Assembly (NCBI RefSeq): GCF_003865015.1
Contig: NZ_BHVV01000008.1
Coordinates: 124,001 to 188,000, forward strand
DNA from: Sulfurisoma sediminicola
GTDB taxonomy: Bacteria > Pseudomonadota > Gammaproteobacteria > Burkholderiales > Rhodocyclaceae
Direction: 5' to 3'
Length of the DNA: 64,000 nucleotides
Shown: positions 16,759 through 31,546 of the stretch, in pieces
Layout of the letters: every line of letters begins with the position of its first letter
How positions within the stretch are numbered: position 1 is the first letter of the stretch
Made by a program: the position numbers and the translations under genes
Notes under the pieces: generated by a model
Told to the model about the DNA's origin: nothing
Databases searched by the model: none
What the model saw: the letters and a program-made list of their open reading frames with translations, nothing else

Positions 16759-17384
16759 TGAACGCTCGCCTCGCCGCCATCGCCACGTTCGCCGCCCTTG
16801 CCGCCCTGCTCGGCGGGTGTTCCTCGGCCCCGGCCACGCGCTTCTACACGCTCGATCCCGTCGTCGCCTCGCCGTCCGCCGGGCCGCAGGAGTCCGCCGC
16901 GCGCGTGGCGAAGCCGCTGACCATCGTCGTCACCGACGTGCGACTGCCGCAGTATCTCGACCGTCCCCAGATCGTCACCCGCGGCAGCGACCAGCGCCTG
17001 CGCTTCGCCGAATACGAGCACTGGGGCGGCAACCTGCGCGACGAGATGATCCGCATCCTCGCCGAAAACCTCGGGCGGCTGCTGCCGGGCGATCGCGTGA
17101 TCGCGGCCCCCCACCCCGTGCCCCTGCAGCCCGACTACCGCCTCGCCCTCGAAGTGCAGCGTTTCGAGCGCGACGCCGACGGCCGCGTCCAGCTCATCGC
17201 GCGCTGGTGGCTCACGCGCAGCGCCGACCTCGCGCCGCTGGCCAGCCCCGCGGCCTCGTTCGCGGGCAGCGCCATCGGCGACAGTTCCATCGACGCCCTG
17301 GTTCAGTCGATGAGCGCGGTGTATGGCGAACTCGCGCAGGCCATCGCGCGCAGCCTGCCGCCGCGGGAGGCCGCCGGCCAATGA
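16758..17384 (+). CDS. pqiC: PqiC, outer-membrane lipoprotein (ABC-type auxiliary, DUF330)
   Basis: 208 residues with a lipoprotein signal ending in the lipobox LLGG-C (ALAALLGGCSSAPATRFYTL, Cys21). The DUF330 core includes FYTLDPV, IVVTDVRLPQYLDRPQIVTR, LRFAEYEHWGGNLRDEM and LALEVQRFERDADG. In E. coli PqiC docks the PqiB needle at the outer membrane. The start lies on the last base of the pqiB stop, so translation is coupled. The 4-nt overlap with the next gene indicates that the LolA-like protein belongs to the same operon. Confidence 0.9.
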   Translation: MNARLAAIATFAALAALLGGCSSAPATRFYTLDPVVASPSAGPQESAARVAKPLTIVVTDVRLPQYLDRPQIVTRGSDQRLRFAEYEHWGGNLRDEMIRILAENLGRLLPGDRVIAAPHPVPLQPDYRLALEVQRFERDADGRVQLIARWWLTRSADLAPLASPAASFAGSAIGDSSIDALVQSMSAVYGELAQAIARSLPPREAAGQ

Positions 17385-18202
17385 ACCCACCCCGCAAGCC
17401 TTCGCTGCGCTCGGTTCCCCCCTCATGGGGCAAGAAACACTCGGGGCGGCCCTTCGTGTTTCTCGAGAGATGGGTCAGCGCCGCGCTGCTGTTGCCGCTG
17501 GCCTGCCTCGTCGGAGGAGCCAGGGCGCAGGACGGCCGCGCGCTGATGGAGGAATCGCTGCGGCGCCACGCGCCGCCGCCCTATGTCTACGAAGAGCAGG
17601 CCCTCGTTCTCAGCGATCGCCAGGGCCAGCTCGGCGTGCGAACCATGCGCTACTACGCGCGGCGTGACGCGGCCGGCAGCCAGAGCCTGCGGGTGATCGA
17701 GACGCCGGCGGAATCGAAGGGCAACGCCATCTACGTCGGCCGCGACGCCGCGGATGGCAAGCGCCGCGGCGCCGCACCGTCCGCCCCGGTGTTCGGTTCG
17801 AATTTCTCCGTGGCCGATCTGGAGGAAGAGCAGGTGCAGGATTTCCACTACAAGCGCGAAGCCGACCACGACCTCGACCGCGTGCCGCATCATGCGCTGC
17901 GCGCCGTTCCCGCCAGCGAAGCCGTCGCCAGCGCGACCAACTATCGCGAGCGGCGCCTCTACCTGCGCAAGGACAACCTGTACATCACGCGCATCGAGTA
18001 CCGGGACAGGCAGGGACGGCTGGCCAGGCGCCAGACCTTTCGCGATCCGCGGCCGGAGGAATCCGGCGCCTGGCGCGCCAACATGATCCTCATGGAGGAT
18101 CTGGTGGATGGCCGGCGCAGCCTGCTCAAGACCGAGCGCCGGGCGCATTCGCCGGATTACGTTCCCGCCGACGTCTTCGCCGGATGGCAGGCCAAGCCAT
18201 GA
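17381..18202 (+). CDS. LolA-like outer-membrane lipoprotein-sorting protein
   Basis: 273 residues. A basic N-terminus and hydrophobic stretch (AALLLPLACLVGGARAQD) form a signal peptide cleaved near residue 50. The mature part matches the periplasmic lipoprotein-sorting family that accompanies RND/MMPL exporters: YVYEEQALVLSDRQGQLGVR, SNFSVADLEEEQVQDFHYKR, RRLYLRKDNLYITRIEYRD and a closing GWQAKP. LolA-fold proteins carry acylated molecules in a hydrophobic half-barrel. It overlaps pqiC upstream and the transporter gene downstream by 4 nt each, so the cargo is probably handed between MCE and RND components. Confidence 0.82.
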   Translation: MNPPRKPSLRSVPPSWGKKHSGRPFVFLERWVSAALLLPLACLVGGARAQDGRALMEESLRRHAPPPYVYEEQALVLSDRQGQLGVRTMRYYARRDAAGSQSLRVIETPAESKGNAIYVGRDAADGKRRGAAPSAPVFGSNFSVADLEEEQVQDFHYKREADHDLDRVPHHALRAVPASEAVASATNYRERRLYLRKDNLYITRIEYRDRQGRLARRQTFRDPRPEESGAWRANMILMEDLVDGRRSLLKTERRAHSPDYVPADVFAGWQAKP

Positions 18203-20982
18203 ATGCCGAGTCGCCGACACTGCTGCAGCGCTTCCTGCGGATCGGCATCGCCTACCGGGTGCCGAGCCTGATCTTCCTGCTGGCCGTGAGCCTGGTGGCC
18301 GCCCTGGGGCTGTCGCGCATGACCATCGATGCCGGATTCGAGCGCCTCGGCCCGGCGACGGACCCTGCCCGCGAAGCCTACCTCCATGTCGCGCGCGAGT
18401 TCGGCTCCGACAACCGGACCTTCATCTACCTGCGCGACGAGCAGCTGTGGTCGCCGGCGAAGCTGCAGGCGCTGGAACAGCTGCACCGCGAGCTGCAGCA
18501 GCTGCCCTTCGTCGAGCGCATCGACGACCTGTTCACGGCGCACGGCGTGCGCAGCATCGATGGCCAGTTGCAGGCGCAGGCCCTGCTCGCCGGCGCACCG
18601 GAGGATGCCGAGGGGGCGGAGCGGGCCCGGCGTACCGCGCTCGAAACCCCGACCGCGCTGCGCAACATCGTCAGTGCCGACGGCAAGGCCATCGCCATCG
18701 GCGTCGCCGTGCGCGAGCGCCACGAAGGGGCCGCCGGCAGCGAGATCAACGAAGCGCTGGAGCGTCTGCTGGCTCCCGCCCGCACGCAGTTCGCGACGGT
18801 GGCCCAGGTGGGACCGCCGCGTGTCGAGGCCGAAATCCGCCAGGGCATCGTGCGCGACCTCAGCCTGCTCGTGCCGGCCGCGATCCTGCTTCTGGTCCTC
18901 GGCGTGTTCGCCTTCTGCCGCAGCGTTTTCGCCGCCCTCGCCTCGCTTTTCGTCGGCTCGCTGAGCCTGCTGTGGACCTTCGGCCTGATGGGCCATGCCG
19001 GCATCCCGCTGAGCATCCTGTCGGCGATGCTGCCTGCCCTGGTGGTGGCGATCGCCGCCACCGAAATCGTCCGCATGGCGTCCGTCGGCGACCAGGGCCC
19101 CCAGGCGGTCACGACGGCGGACGAGGCGGCCAGCGGGGCCAGCGCCGCCGGGTCCATGGCGCGCAGCCTCGGCAAGCCGGCCGTGCTGACCCTGTTGATC
19201 ACCGCGCTCGGCTTCGCCAGCAATGCCTTTTCCGGCATCGGGATCATCCGCGATTTCGCCCTGGCAGCGACCTTCGCCGTCCTCGCCAACGGACTCATCA
19301 CGGTGCTGCTGGTTCCCATGCTCCATGCGGCGCTCGGCCAGCGCCTGGCGCCGCGGCGACATCTGGCGACGGGCGGCGCCGCCACCCTGGCCCTTCGCGC
19401 GCTGGCCTGGCTGCGACACCGTCCCGCCTTGTGGGCACTGGGGATCGTCACGGCCCTGTGCGCGGCAGCCGTGCAGCTGGCCCCGAGCCTGCAGATCAGC
19501 AACGAACCGCTGTCCTTCTTCAGTGCCGATCGCCCGCTCGTGCGGGCCGCCGCCGTCATGCACGACGACCTCGCCGGCGTCGGCACCTTCTACATCACGC
19601 TGGACGGCAATGCGGAAGGGGCCTTTCGCGATCCGGCCAACCTGCAGCGTCTCGCCGACATACAGGCCTTCATCGCCAAGCAGCAGATCTTCGACCGCAG
19701 CCTCTCGCTCGCCGACATGGTGGCGCAGGCGAACCAGGCCTCCGCCAATGGCCGCCCCGACGCCTACCGCGTGCCGCCGTCGCGCAAGCTGGCCGCCCAG
19801 TATCTGCTGCTCTACCCGCCCCATGCCCTCGCGCCGTATGTCAGCCACGATTTCCGGCGCGCCAACATCGTCGTGCGCCTCAGCGTGAGCGACTCGTCGA
19901 CGCTGAACCGTCACGTCCGCGAGTTGCAGCAGGCCGTCACCAGCTACGCCGGACCCGGCATGGCGACGGCGCTCGTCGGCGAGAATTTGCTGATCAACGG
20001 CTCCGCCGACAGGCTCCTCACGGGACAGGCCATGGCGCTGGCCGCACTCCTCATCGTCGTGTTCATCATCACTTCGCTGATGTTCACCTCCGTCAAGGGC
20101 GGCATCGTCGCCCTGGTGCCGAGCGTGCTCCCGGTCCTCATGATTCTCGGCATCATGCGGGTCCTGGCCATTCCGCTCAACGCCGGTACCGCGCTGGTCG
20201 CCATCGTCGCCATCGTCATCGCCCTCGAGGGAACGGTTCGACTGTTCTCGCGCTACAGCGAATTGTGTCGCGGCGCCACCAGCTACGACGAGGCGGTCGT
20301 CGCGACGGTGAAGACCGAGGCCGCGGCGATGGTTGCGGTCAGCCTCGCGGTGGCCGCCGGCTTCGGCGTTCTGGCGGTGTCCGAGTTCGCCCTGATCGCG
20401 CAGTTCGGCGTGCTCGCCGCCGTCGCCATGCTGGCCTCGATCGTCGTCAATCTGCTGATCACGCCCCTGGTCATGTCGCGCATCCGCCTGGTCGGCCTCT
20501 ACGAAATCCTCGCCATGTCGATGCAGCGCCAGGCGCTGGAGCACAGCCCGCTGTTCCACGACATGACCCCCTACCAGATCCGCAAGACCATCCTGCTTTC
20601 CGAACTGCGCGAGTATCGCGACGGCGATTGCCTCATCGAACAGGGCACCATGGGCCGCAGCATGTACATCGTGGTCGGCGGCCAGCTCGAGGTGGTGCGC
20701 CGCGACGGTCCGCGCGAAATCCGCCTCGCCCTGCTCGGCCCCGGCGACGTCTTCGGCGAGATCGGCTTCGTCCACGAGACCTACCGCACCGCCGACGTGC
20801 GCGCCCTGGGTGCGGTGTCGGTATTGTGCATAGACCATGAACGCCTGAAGAAAGACCTCGCGCTGTTCCCGCACATCATGTCCAAGCTCAATTTCAACAT
20901 CAGCGGAATTCTCGGCAAGCGTCTCGCCGAAGTCGTCGACGCCAGCCATTCGCCTGCCGCCAAGACCGGCGAAGATCGCTGA
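18199..20982 (+). CDS. RND/MMPL-family transporter fused to a C-terminal cyclic-nucleotide-binding domain
   Basis: 927 residues. Residues ~1-770 form an MMPL/RND (HpnN-like) exporter: one N-terminal helix, a periplasmic domain, six helices from ~225 (LLVPAAILLLVLGVFAFCRS ...), a second periplasmic domain, and a second six-helix bundle starting ~610 (MALAALLIVVFIITSLMF). Residues ~780-910 are a cNMP-binding domain: LREYRDGDCLIEQGTMGRSM, then the phosphate-binding cassette GDVFGEIGFVHETYRTADV with the Arg kept. Such a cytosolic sensor on an RND exporter is uncommon and suggests gating by cAMP or a related signal. The start overlaps the LolA-like gene (ATGA). The substrate is inferred to be a lipid. 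Confidence 0.88.
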   Translation: MNAESPTLLQRFLRIGIAYRVPSLIFLLAVSLVAALGLSRMTIDAGFERLGPATDPAREAYLHVAREFGSDNRTFIYLRDEQLWSPAKLQALEQLHRELQQLPFVERIDDLFTAHGVRSIDGQLQAQALLAGAPEDAEGAERARRTALETPTALRNIVSADGKAIAIGVAVRERHEGAAGSEINEALERLLAPARTQFATVAQVGPPRVEAEIRQGIVRDLSLLVPAAILLLVLGVFAFCRSVFAALASLFVGSLSLLWTFGLMGHAGIPLSILSAMLPALVVAIAATEIVRMASVGDQGPQAVTTADEAASGASAAGSMARSLGKPAVLTLLITALGFASNAFSGIGIIRDFALAATFAVLANGLITVLLVPMLHAALGQRLAPRRHLATGGAATLALRALAWLRHRPALWALGIVTALCAAAVQLAPSLQISNEPLSFFSADRPLVRAAAVMHDDLAGVGTFYITLDGNAEGAFRDPANLQRLADIQAFIAKQQIFDRSLSLADMVAQANQASANGRPDAYRVPPSRKLAAQYLLLYPPHALAPYVSHDFRRANIVVRLSVSDSSTLNRHVRELQQAVTSYAGPGMATALVGENLLINGSADRLLTGQAMALAALLIVVFIITSLMFTSVKGGIVALVPSVLPVLMILGIMRVLAIPLNAGTALVAIVAIVIALEGTVRLFSRYSELCRGATSYDEAVVATVKTEAAAMVAVSLAVAAGFGVLAVSEFALIAQFGVLAAVAMLASIVVNLLITPLVMSRIRLVGLYEILAMSMQRQALEHSPLFHDMTPYQIRKTILLSELREYRDGDCLIEQGTMGRSMYIVVGGQLEVVRRDGPREIRLALLGPGDVFGEIGFVHETYRTADVRALGAVSVLCIDHERLKKDLALFPHIMSKLNFNISGILGKRLAEVVDASHSPAAKTGEDR

Positions 20983-21030
20983 ATTCCACCCGTCGGCCGA
21001 GGTCGGCCCAATCCTAGAGGAGCAGCGCCC

Positions 21031-22344
21031 GTGACACGACGCATCACCCATGCATTCGCCTTCCTGCTTTTGGCGCTGAGCCAGGCCGCCGCACACGCCC
21101 AACCGAGCCAGGGCGGCTTCGAGGAAGCGCCCGCCCTGAGCGCCGCCGAACTGCTGCCGGCCGACCTGGTCAGGAGCGAGCGGCACACGCTGGCCGAACC
21201 GGTGCGGATCGAAGGCTTTCGCGCGATGTTCGACCTGAAGACCGGCCATGGCGAATTCCGCGTCCCGGGCCGGGAACTCGCCTACCTGCGCATCGCGGAA
21301 CTGCCGGCGGTCGACGCGCTAAGCCGCATCGAACATAGCCAGGTGTTCACGGACTCGCTGGCCAAGGCCGCGAAGGCCCCTCTGGACTTCCTGACCAACG
21401 CGGTCAATGCGCCCGACGCGACGGCGGGCAATGTCGCGGCAGGTGCCGGAACCCTGCTGGATAGGCTGGGCATCACCATCCGCTCGACGCTGGAGCGGGT
21501 CGGCGACGGCGTCAGCGACATCGCCACCGCCAGGGAGTCGACGGTCGAGACGAGCGACGAGAGCAAGCCGCCGTCGTTCACCAGCGATCCCTTCGGTTAC
21601 AGCAAGGCCCGCCGTTCCTGGGCGAAAACCGTCGGCGTCGATCCCTACAGCAGCAACCCGGTGCTGCAGCGGCTCCTCGATGAAGCGGCGACGGCCTCCT
21701 TCGCCGGCAGCTTCGCGGTGGATACCGCCCTTGGACTGGTGGTCGCACCGGTGAAATTCGCCGTCGGCTTCGACACCGACAGCCGCGACGCCGTCTGGGA
21801 CCTGTCGCCCGAAGACATCCAGGCACGGCTCGAAAAGCGGCTCGCCGCCATGGGGATCGAAGGGCGCCTGGTCCGCGATCTCTTCCGCAACCCCTGGCTC
21901 ACGCCGACGCTGCAGACTGCCCTAGTGGCCGCGCTGGAAAAGCTGGAAGGCGCGACGGGCCGTGCCGACGCGGTCGACCTGGCCACGAGACTGCCGGGCG
22001 AAGCGCGCCTGCGCGGCCTGATCGAGACCCTGAACCTGCTGGCCGGTCATCATCAGTCGGCCGAACCGATCAGGCATCTGCGCTTCCAGAACCATGTCGC
22101 CGTAGGCCACATCGCCGAAGGCAAACTGGTCGCTGCGATCAGCGCGGACTATCTGTCCTGGAACCCCGCCGCGGCCGAGCTTGCCGGCCGGCCGGACCTC
22201 CTGGCGGCGCAGCGAACGCTGCTCATTTCCGGCAAGGCGAGCGCCCGCGCCCGCCAGGAGTTCGAAGGCGCCGGATGGAGCTTGACCGAGTCGGCATTGG
22301 GCCGCGTCGCACCGACGAAGGTTTCAGCGGCCGGCGGTTCTTGA
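21031..22344 (+). CDS. Exported protein of unknown function, last gene of the pqi-RND cluster
   Basis: 437 residues starting at a GTG preceded by AGAGGAGC. A clear Sec signal (AFAFLLLALSQAAAHAQP) is cleaved near residue 24. The rest has no family I recognise. It is mostly helical, with an Ala/Gly-rich amphipathic stretch (AGNVAAGAGTLLDRLG, VDTALGLVVAPVKFAVGF) and a C-terminal beta-like part (HLRFQNHVAVGHIAEGKLVA). It is 48 nt after the transporter gene on the same strand and is likely a periplasmic or outer-membrane partner of that lipid exporter. Confidence 0.7.
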   Translation: MTRRITHAFAFLLLALSQAAAHAQPSQGGFEEAPALSAAELLPADLVRSERHTLAEPVRIEGFRAMFDLKTGHGEFRVPGRELAYLRIAELPAVDALSRIEHSQVFTDSLAKAAKAPLDFLTNAVNAPDATAGNVAAGAGTLLDRLGITIRSTLERVGDGVSDIATARESTVETSDESKPPSFTSDPFGYSKARRSWAKTVGVDPYSSNPVLQRLLDEAATASFAGSFAVDTALGLVVAPVKFAVGFDTDSRDAVWDLSPEDIQARLEKRLAAMGIEGRLVRDLFRNPWLTPTLQTALVAALEKLEGATGRADAVDLATRLPGEARLRGLIETLNLLAGHHQSAEPIRHLRFQNHVAVGHIAEGKLVAAISADYLSWNPAAAELAGRPDLLAAQRTLLISGKASARARQEFEGAGWSLTESALGRVAPTKVSAAGGS

Positions 22345-22427
22345 CCGCCCGCCACGAATCCAAGACAATATTCGTTCAGATTTAAACGACTTCCCCCGTC
22401 AAAAGCCCGAAACCGATCGGTGAATCA

Positions 22428-22781
22428 ATGCACCTGGACAGTTATCCACACATCACCCACCGAATCGAGTCGCTTTGGGGCACCAAGGAGTGCCGCAACT
22501 TCCTGCTCGAGTTGATTTCCGACAGTCGCGACGGCAAACGGCAGGGGTTGCCGCCCGACGTCGCCAAGGAAATCATCCTGGTGCTTCAACACCACGATGC
22601 GGAATTTCCGGGCTTCGACGACTCCGCCGAGTTCGTGAAGATGAGTTACCAGTTCATGCCGCGCGAGGTGCCGGTCGCAGCCGCGGCGAACGAGGGCGTG
22701 GTCCTGAAGTTGCTCGCGAGAATCTCGGCGTACGGCGTCGCCCTCGTCCTCGCCATCGAGACACTCCGCAAGATCGTCTAG
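22428..22781 (+). CDS. Hypothetical protein, 117 residues
   Basis: A short acidic, soluble protein (MHLDSYPHITHRIESLWGTK ...) with a single Cys and a helical C-terminus (LKLLARISAYGVALVLAIET). No signal peptide. It resembles small conserved proteins of unknown function that mention neither a catalytic nor a binding motif. The ribosome-binding site is weak. It converges with purL, 49 bp apart. Base composition is slightly lower in GC than the surrounding genes. Confidence 0.6.
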   Translation: MHLDSYPHITHRIESLWGTKECRNFLLELISDSRDGKRQGLPPDVAKEIILVLQHHDAEFPGFDDSAEFVKMSYQFMPREVPVAAAANEGVVLKLLARISAYGVALVLAIETLRKIV

Positions 22782-22830
22782 GATTTCCGCCGCAGCGCCG
22801 CCGTGGCGAAAGCCCCGGAGCACCGCCTGG

Positions 22831-26700
<3,870 letters not shown>

Positions 26701-26788
26701 GACGGGGATGGCTGGCAGGAGGGAGGCAGGACGAAATTATATCCGCCGCCCCTGCGGTAAAGTGCCCCACCCGCACTCCCGTTTCGCC

Positions 26789-28129
26789 ATGTCGCCACGC
26801 CTGCTGTTCGTCATCGTCTTCGTCGAGGGCTACTGTTCCCTCGGCGCGGAGGTCATCGCCCTGCGCCGGCTGATTCCGCACGTCGGCAGTTCCATCGTCG
26901 TCACCGCCCCGACCATCGGCTTCTTCCTGCTGGCGCTGGCCCTCGGCTACCACTCGGGCAGCCGCGTCGCCAGGCACTTCCGTGCCGTGGTGGCGCGCAA
27001 CTTCCTGATCTCGGCCGCGCTGATGGGCGCCGGCCTGTCCGGCAGCGGCGTCGACGCCATTTTCGCCGGCGCGCCGGTCTGGTTCGCCTACCTCGTCTTC
27101 ATCGGCGGCGTGCTCTGCCCGCTGGCCTGGCTGCTCGGCCAGACCGTGCCCATCCTGACCAACCTGATGCGCGCGCAGCGCAGCGGCGAGGCGGCGGGAC
27201 GCGCGCTCTACTGGTCCACGCTGGGCAGCTTCCTCGGTTCGGTGACGCTGTCGCTCGGCATGATGCAGCTGTTCGGCGTCTGGTCGGCCGTGCTGCTCGG
27301 CACGGCGCTGCTCATTGCCGGCACGGCGCTGATCGAGCGGCCGCGCCCGCTGGCGGCCACCCTGCTCACCGGCGTGGCGGCGCTGGCCCTGGTCGCCAAC
27401 CTCGGCGACCGCCGGCGGGCCGACACGGCCTACGCCGACTATGCCGTACTCGAAGTGAAGCGCGACGGCATGGTGACGCCGCGGGCCTTCAACGTGAATA
27501 ACCAGACCGCCTCGCTGATGGACAGCGCGAACCCACCGGCCTACGCGCGCTACGTCGAGCACCTGCGCCACGTCCTGCTCGAGGACCTCGGCTTCAGGGA
27601 TCGCGACATCCTGGTGCTCGGCGCCGGCGGCTTCACCCTGTCGCATCGCGAGCCGGCGAACCGCTACACCTATGTCGACATCGACCCCGCCATCCGTGCC
27701 ATCGCCGAACGCGACTTCCTGCGCGAAGCCGCCCGCGGCGAGTTCGTCGTGGCCGACGCGCGCCGCTACGTGGCGGAAACGCAGAAGCGCTACGACGCGG
27801 TCGTGGTCGACGTCTACAGCGCCCGCACCTCGATTCCGGGCCACCTGGTGACGCGCGAGTTCTGGCGCGACAGCCGCCGCGCGCTCAAGCCCGGCGGCGT
27901 CCTGCTCGCCAACCTGATCCTCGACGGCCGGCTCGCCAGCGACTATGCCCGCAACCTGCTCGCCACCATCGAGTCCGCCTACGGCCGCTGCGCGGTCGAG
28001 GTCCTGGCCAAGGCCGTGCCGGTCAGCAACGTCGTGGTCAGCTGCTTCGCCGTCGATGCCGCCGAGCCGGCCCGGCTCTATGTCGACGAGAAGAACCGCG
28101 CCGATCTCGATGCCGCCCGCCTGCCTTGA
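26789..28129 (+). CDS. Membrane-anchored spermidine-synthase-like protein
   Basis: 446 residues. About six to seven membrane helices in the first ~215 residues (LLFVIVFVEGYCSLGAEVIA, IVVTAPTIGFFLLALALGY and others) are followed by a class I SAM-binding Rossmann domain: DILVLGAGGFTLS, then YVDIDPAIRAIAERDFL, then VVADARRYVAETQKRYDAVV with VDVYS. The layout is that of the fused transporter/polyamine-synthase family, whose substrate is often not a true polyamine. ATG 26789 is chosen because it opens directly on the first helix. It lies ~90 bp from the divergent purL start. Confidence 0.82.
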   Translation: MSPRLLFVIVFVEGYCSLGAEVIALRRLIPHVGSSIVVTAPTIGFFLLALALGYHSGSRVARHFRAVVARNFLISAALMGAGLSGSGVDAIFAGAPVWFAYLVFIGGVLCPLAWLLGQTVPILTNLMRAQRSGEAAGRALYWSTLGSFLGSVTLSLGMMQLFGVWSAVLLGTALLIAGTALIERPRPLAATLLTGVAALALVANLGDRRRADTAYADYAVLEVKRDGMVTPRAFNVNNQTASLMDSANPPAYARYVEHLRHVLLEDLGFRDRDILVLGAGGFTLSHREPANRYTYVDIDPAIRAIAERDFLREAARGEFVVADARRYVAETQKRYDAVVVDVYSARTSIPGHLVTREFWRDSRRALKPGGVLLANLILDGRLASDYARNLLATIESAYGRCAVEVLAKAVPVSNVVVSCFAVDAAEPARLYVDEKNRADLDAARLP

Positions 28130-28179
28130 GTTCGGGCGGAATGCCCCCACTTAAAGCGAAGTTTTAATGGAGAACTCCA

Positions 28180-29052
28180 ATGGCTGATAATTCCTGCGAC
28201 GTCACGGTCGCCGATTTCGACGAGAAGGTGCTGGCTGCCTCCCAGGCCGTCCCCGTCATCGTCGATTTCTGGGCCCCTTGGTGCCAGCCGTGCAAGATCC
28301 TCAAGCCCATCCTCGAGAAGCTCGCGGCCGAGTACGGCGGCAAGTTCATCCTGGCCAAGGTCAATTCCGACGAGAACCAGGAACTGTCCGCCCGCTACGG
28401 CGTACGAGGCATCCCGGCGGTCAAGGCCTTCGTCGGCGGGCAGATGGTGGACGAATTCACCGGTGCCCTGCCCGAGGGCCAAGTGCGCGACTTCATCGCC
28501 GGCCTGATCCCCTCGCCGGCCGAGCCGTTGCGGCAGGAGGCCCTCACCGCCTACGCGGCCGGCGACCTCGCCCAGGCGCGCCAGCTGATGGCCCAAGCCA
28601 TCAACACCGACCCCACCTACGACACCGCCTACCTCGACTTCGTCGAGCTGTGCCTCGCCGCCAAGGAGGACGACGCGCTCGCCGAGGCGCGCCAGGTGCT
28701 CGACCTCGTCGGCGAGCGCGCGCGCGACGCCGGCCGCGTCGAGTCGCTGCGCGCCCGGCTGCAGCTGGCCACCGCCGGCGCTGGCGTCGATGTCGCCGCC
28801 CTGCGGGCGCGGATCGACGCCGATCCGGCCGACCTCGACGCGCGTCTGCAGCTGGCCAACGCGCTGGCGGCCGCCACCGACTACCGCGGCGCCTTCGAGC
28901 AGCTGCTCGCCATCGTCCGCCAGGACCGCAAGTGGAACGAGGAAGCCGGCCGCAAGACCATGCTGACGCTGTTCACCATGCTCGGCGCCCAGCCGCAGTT
29001 CGACGACCTGGTGCGCGAGTTCCGCGTCGCGCTGTCGCGCACCCTCAACTAG
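28180..29052 (+). CDS. cnoX: CnoX/YbbN-type thioredoxin-TPR co-chaperone
   Basis: 290 residues (E. coli CnoX 284). The thioredoxin domain (1-110) has WAPWCQPC, so the pair is C35-x-x-C38 with QP between, a CnoX variant with two active cysteines (the E. coli protein has SQHC and lacks classical reductase activity). VRGIPAVKAFVGGQMVDEF provides the cis-proline loop. Residues ~120-290 are TPR-like helices (QEALTAYAAGDLAQARQLMA ...). CnoX-type proteins guard clients from over-oxidation and pass them to GroEL or DnaK. GGAG lies 9 nt before the ATG. Confidence 0.88.
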   Translation: MADNSCDVTVADFDEKVLAASQAVPVIVDFWAPWCQPCKILKPILEKLAAEYGGKFILAKVNSDENQELSARYGVRGIPAVKAFVGGQMVDEFTGALPEGQVRDFIAGLIPSPAEPLRQEALTAYAAGDLAQARQLMAQAINTDPTYDTAYLDFVELCLAAKEDDALAEARQVLDLVGERARDAGRVESLRARLQLATAGAGVDVAALRARIDADPADLDARLQLANALAAATDYRGAFEQLLAIVRQDRKWNEEAGRKTMLTLFTMLGAQPQFDDLVREFRVALSRTLN

Positions 29053-29133
29053 CCCGAAGTCAAGTCTTGTCTTGAACGGGGGCGCCAGTAAGGTGCGCCC
29101 CTTCCCGCTTCCTGCTTCCCCCTGCCACCCCCC

Positions 29134-31488
<2,355 letters not shown>

Positions 31489-31546
31489 GCCCGGCGTAGA
31501 ATTGTTTGCCGGCATTTCGCCGGGTACTCCGGGAGTCCCGCCGATC

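Noticed and set aside
18157-21249. A long minus-strand frame opposite the RND transporter gene
   Set aside because: Composition is typical of a codon shadow (rich in H, R, G, D, Q) with no domain, while the plus strand has a full-length recognised transporter.
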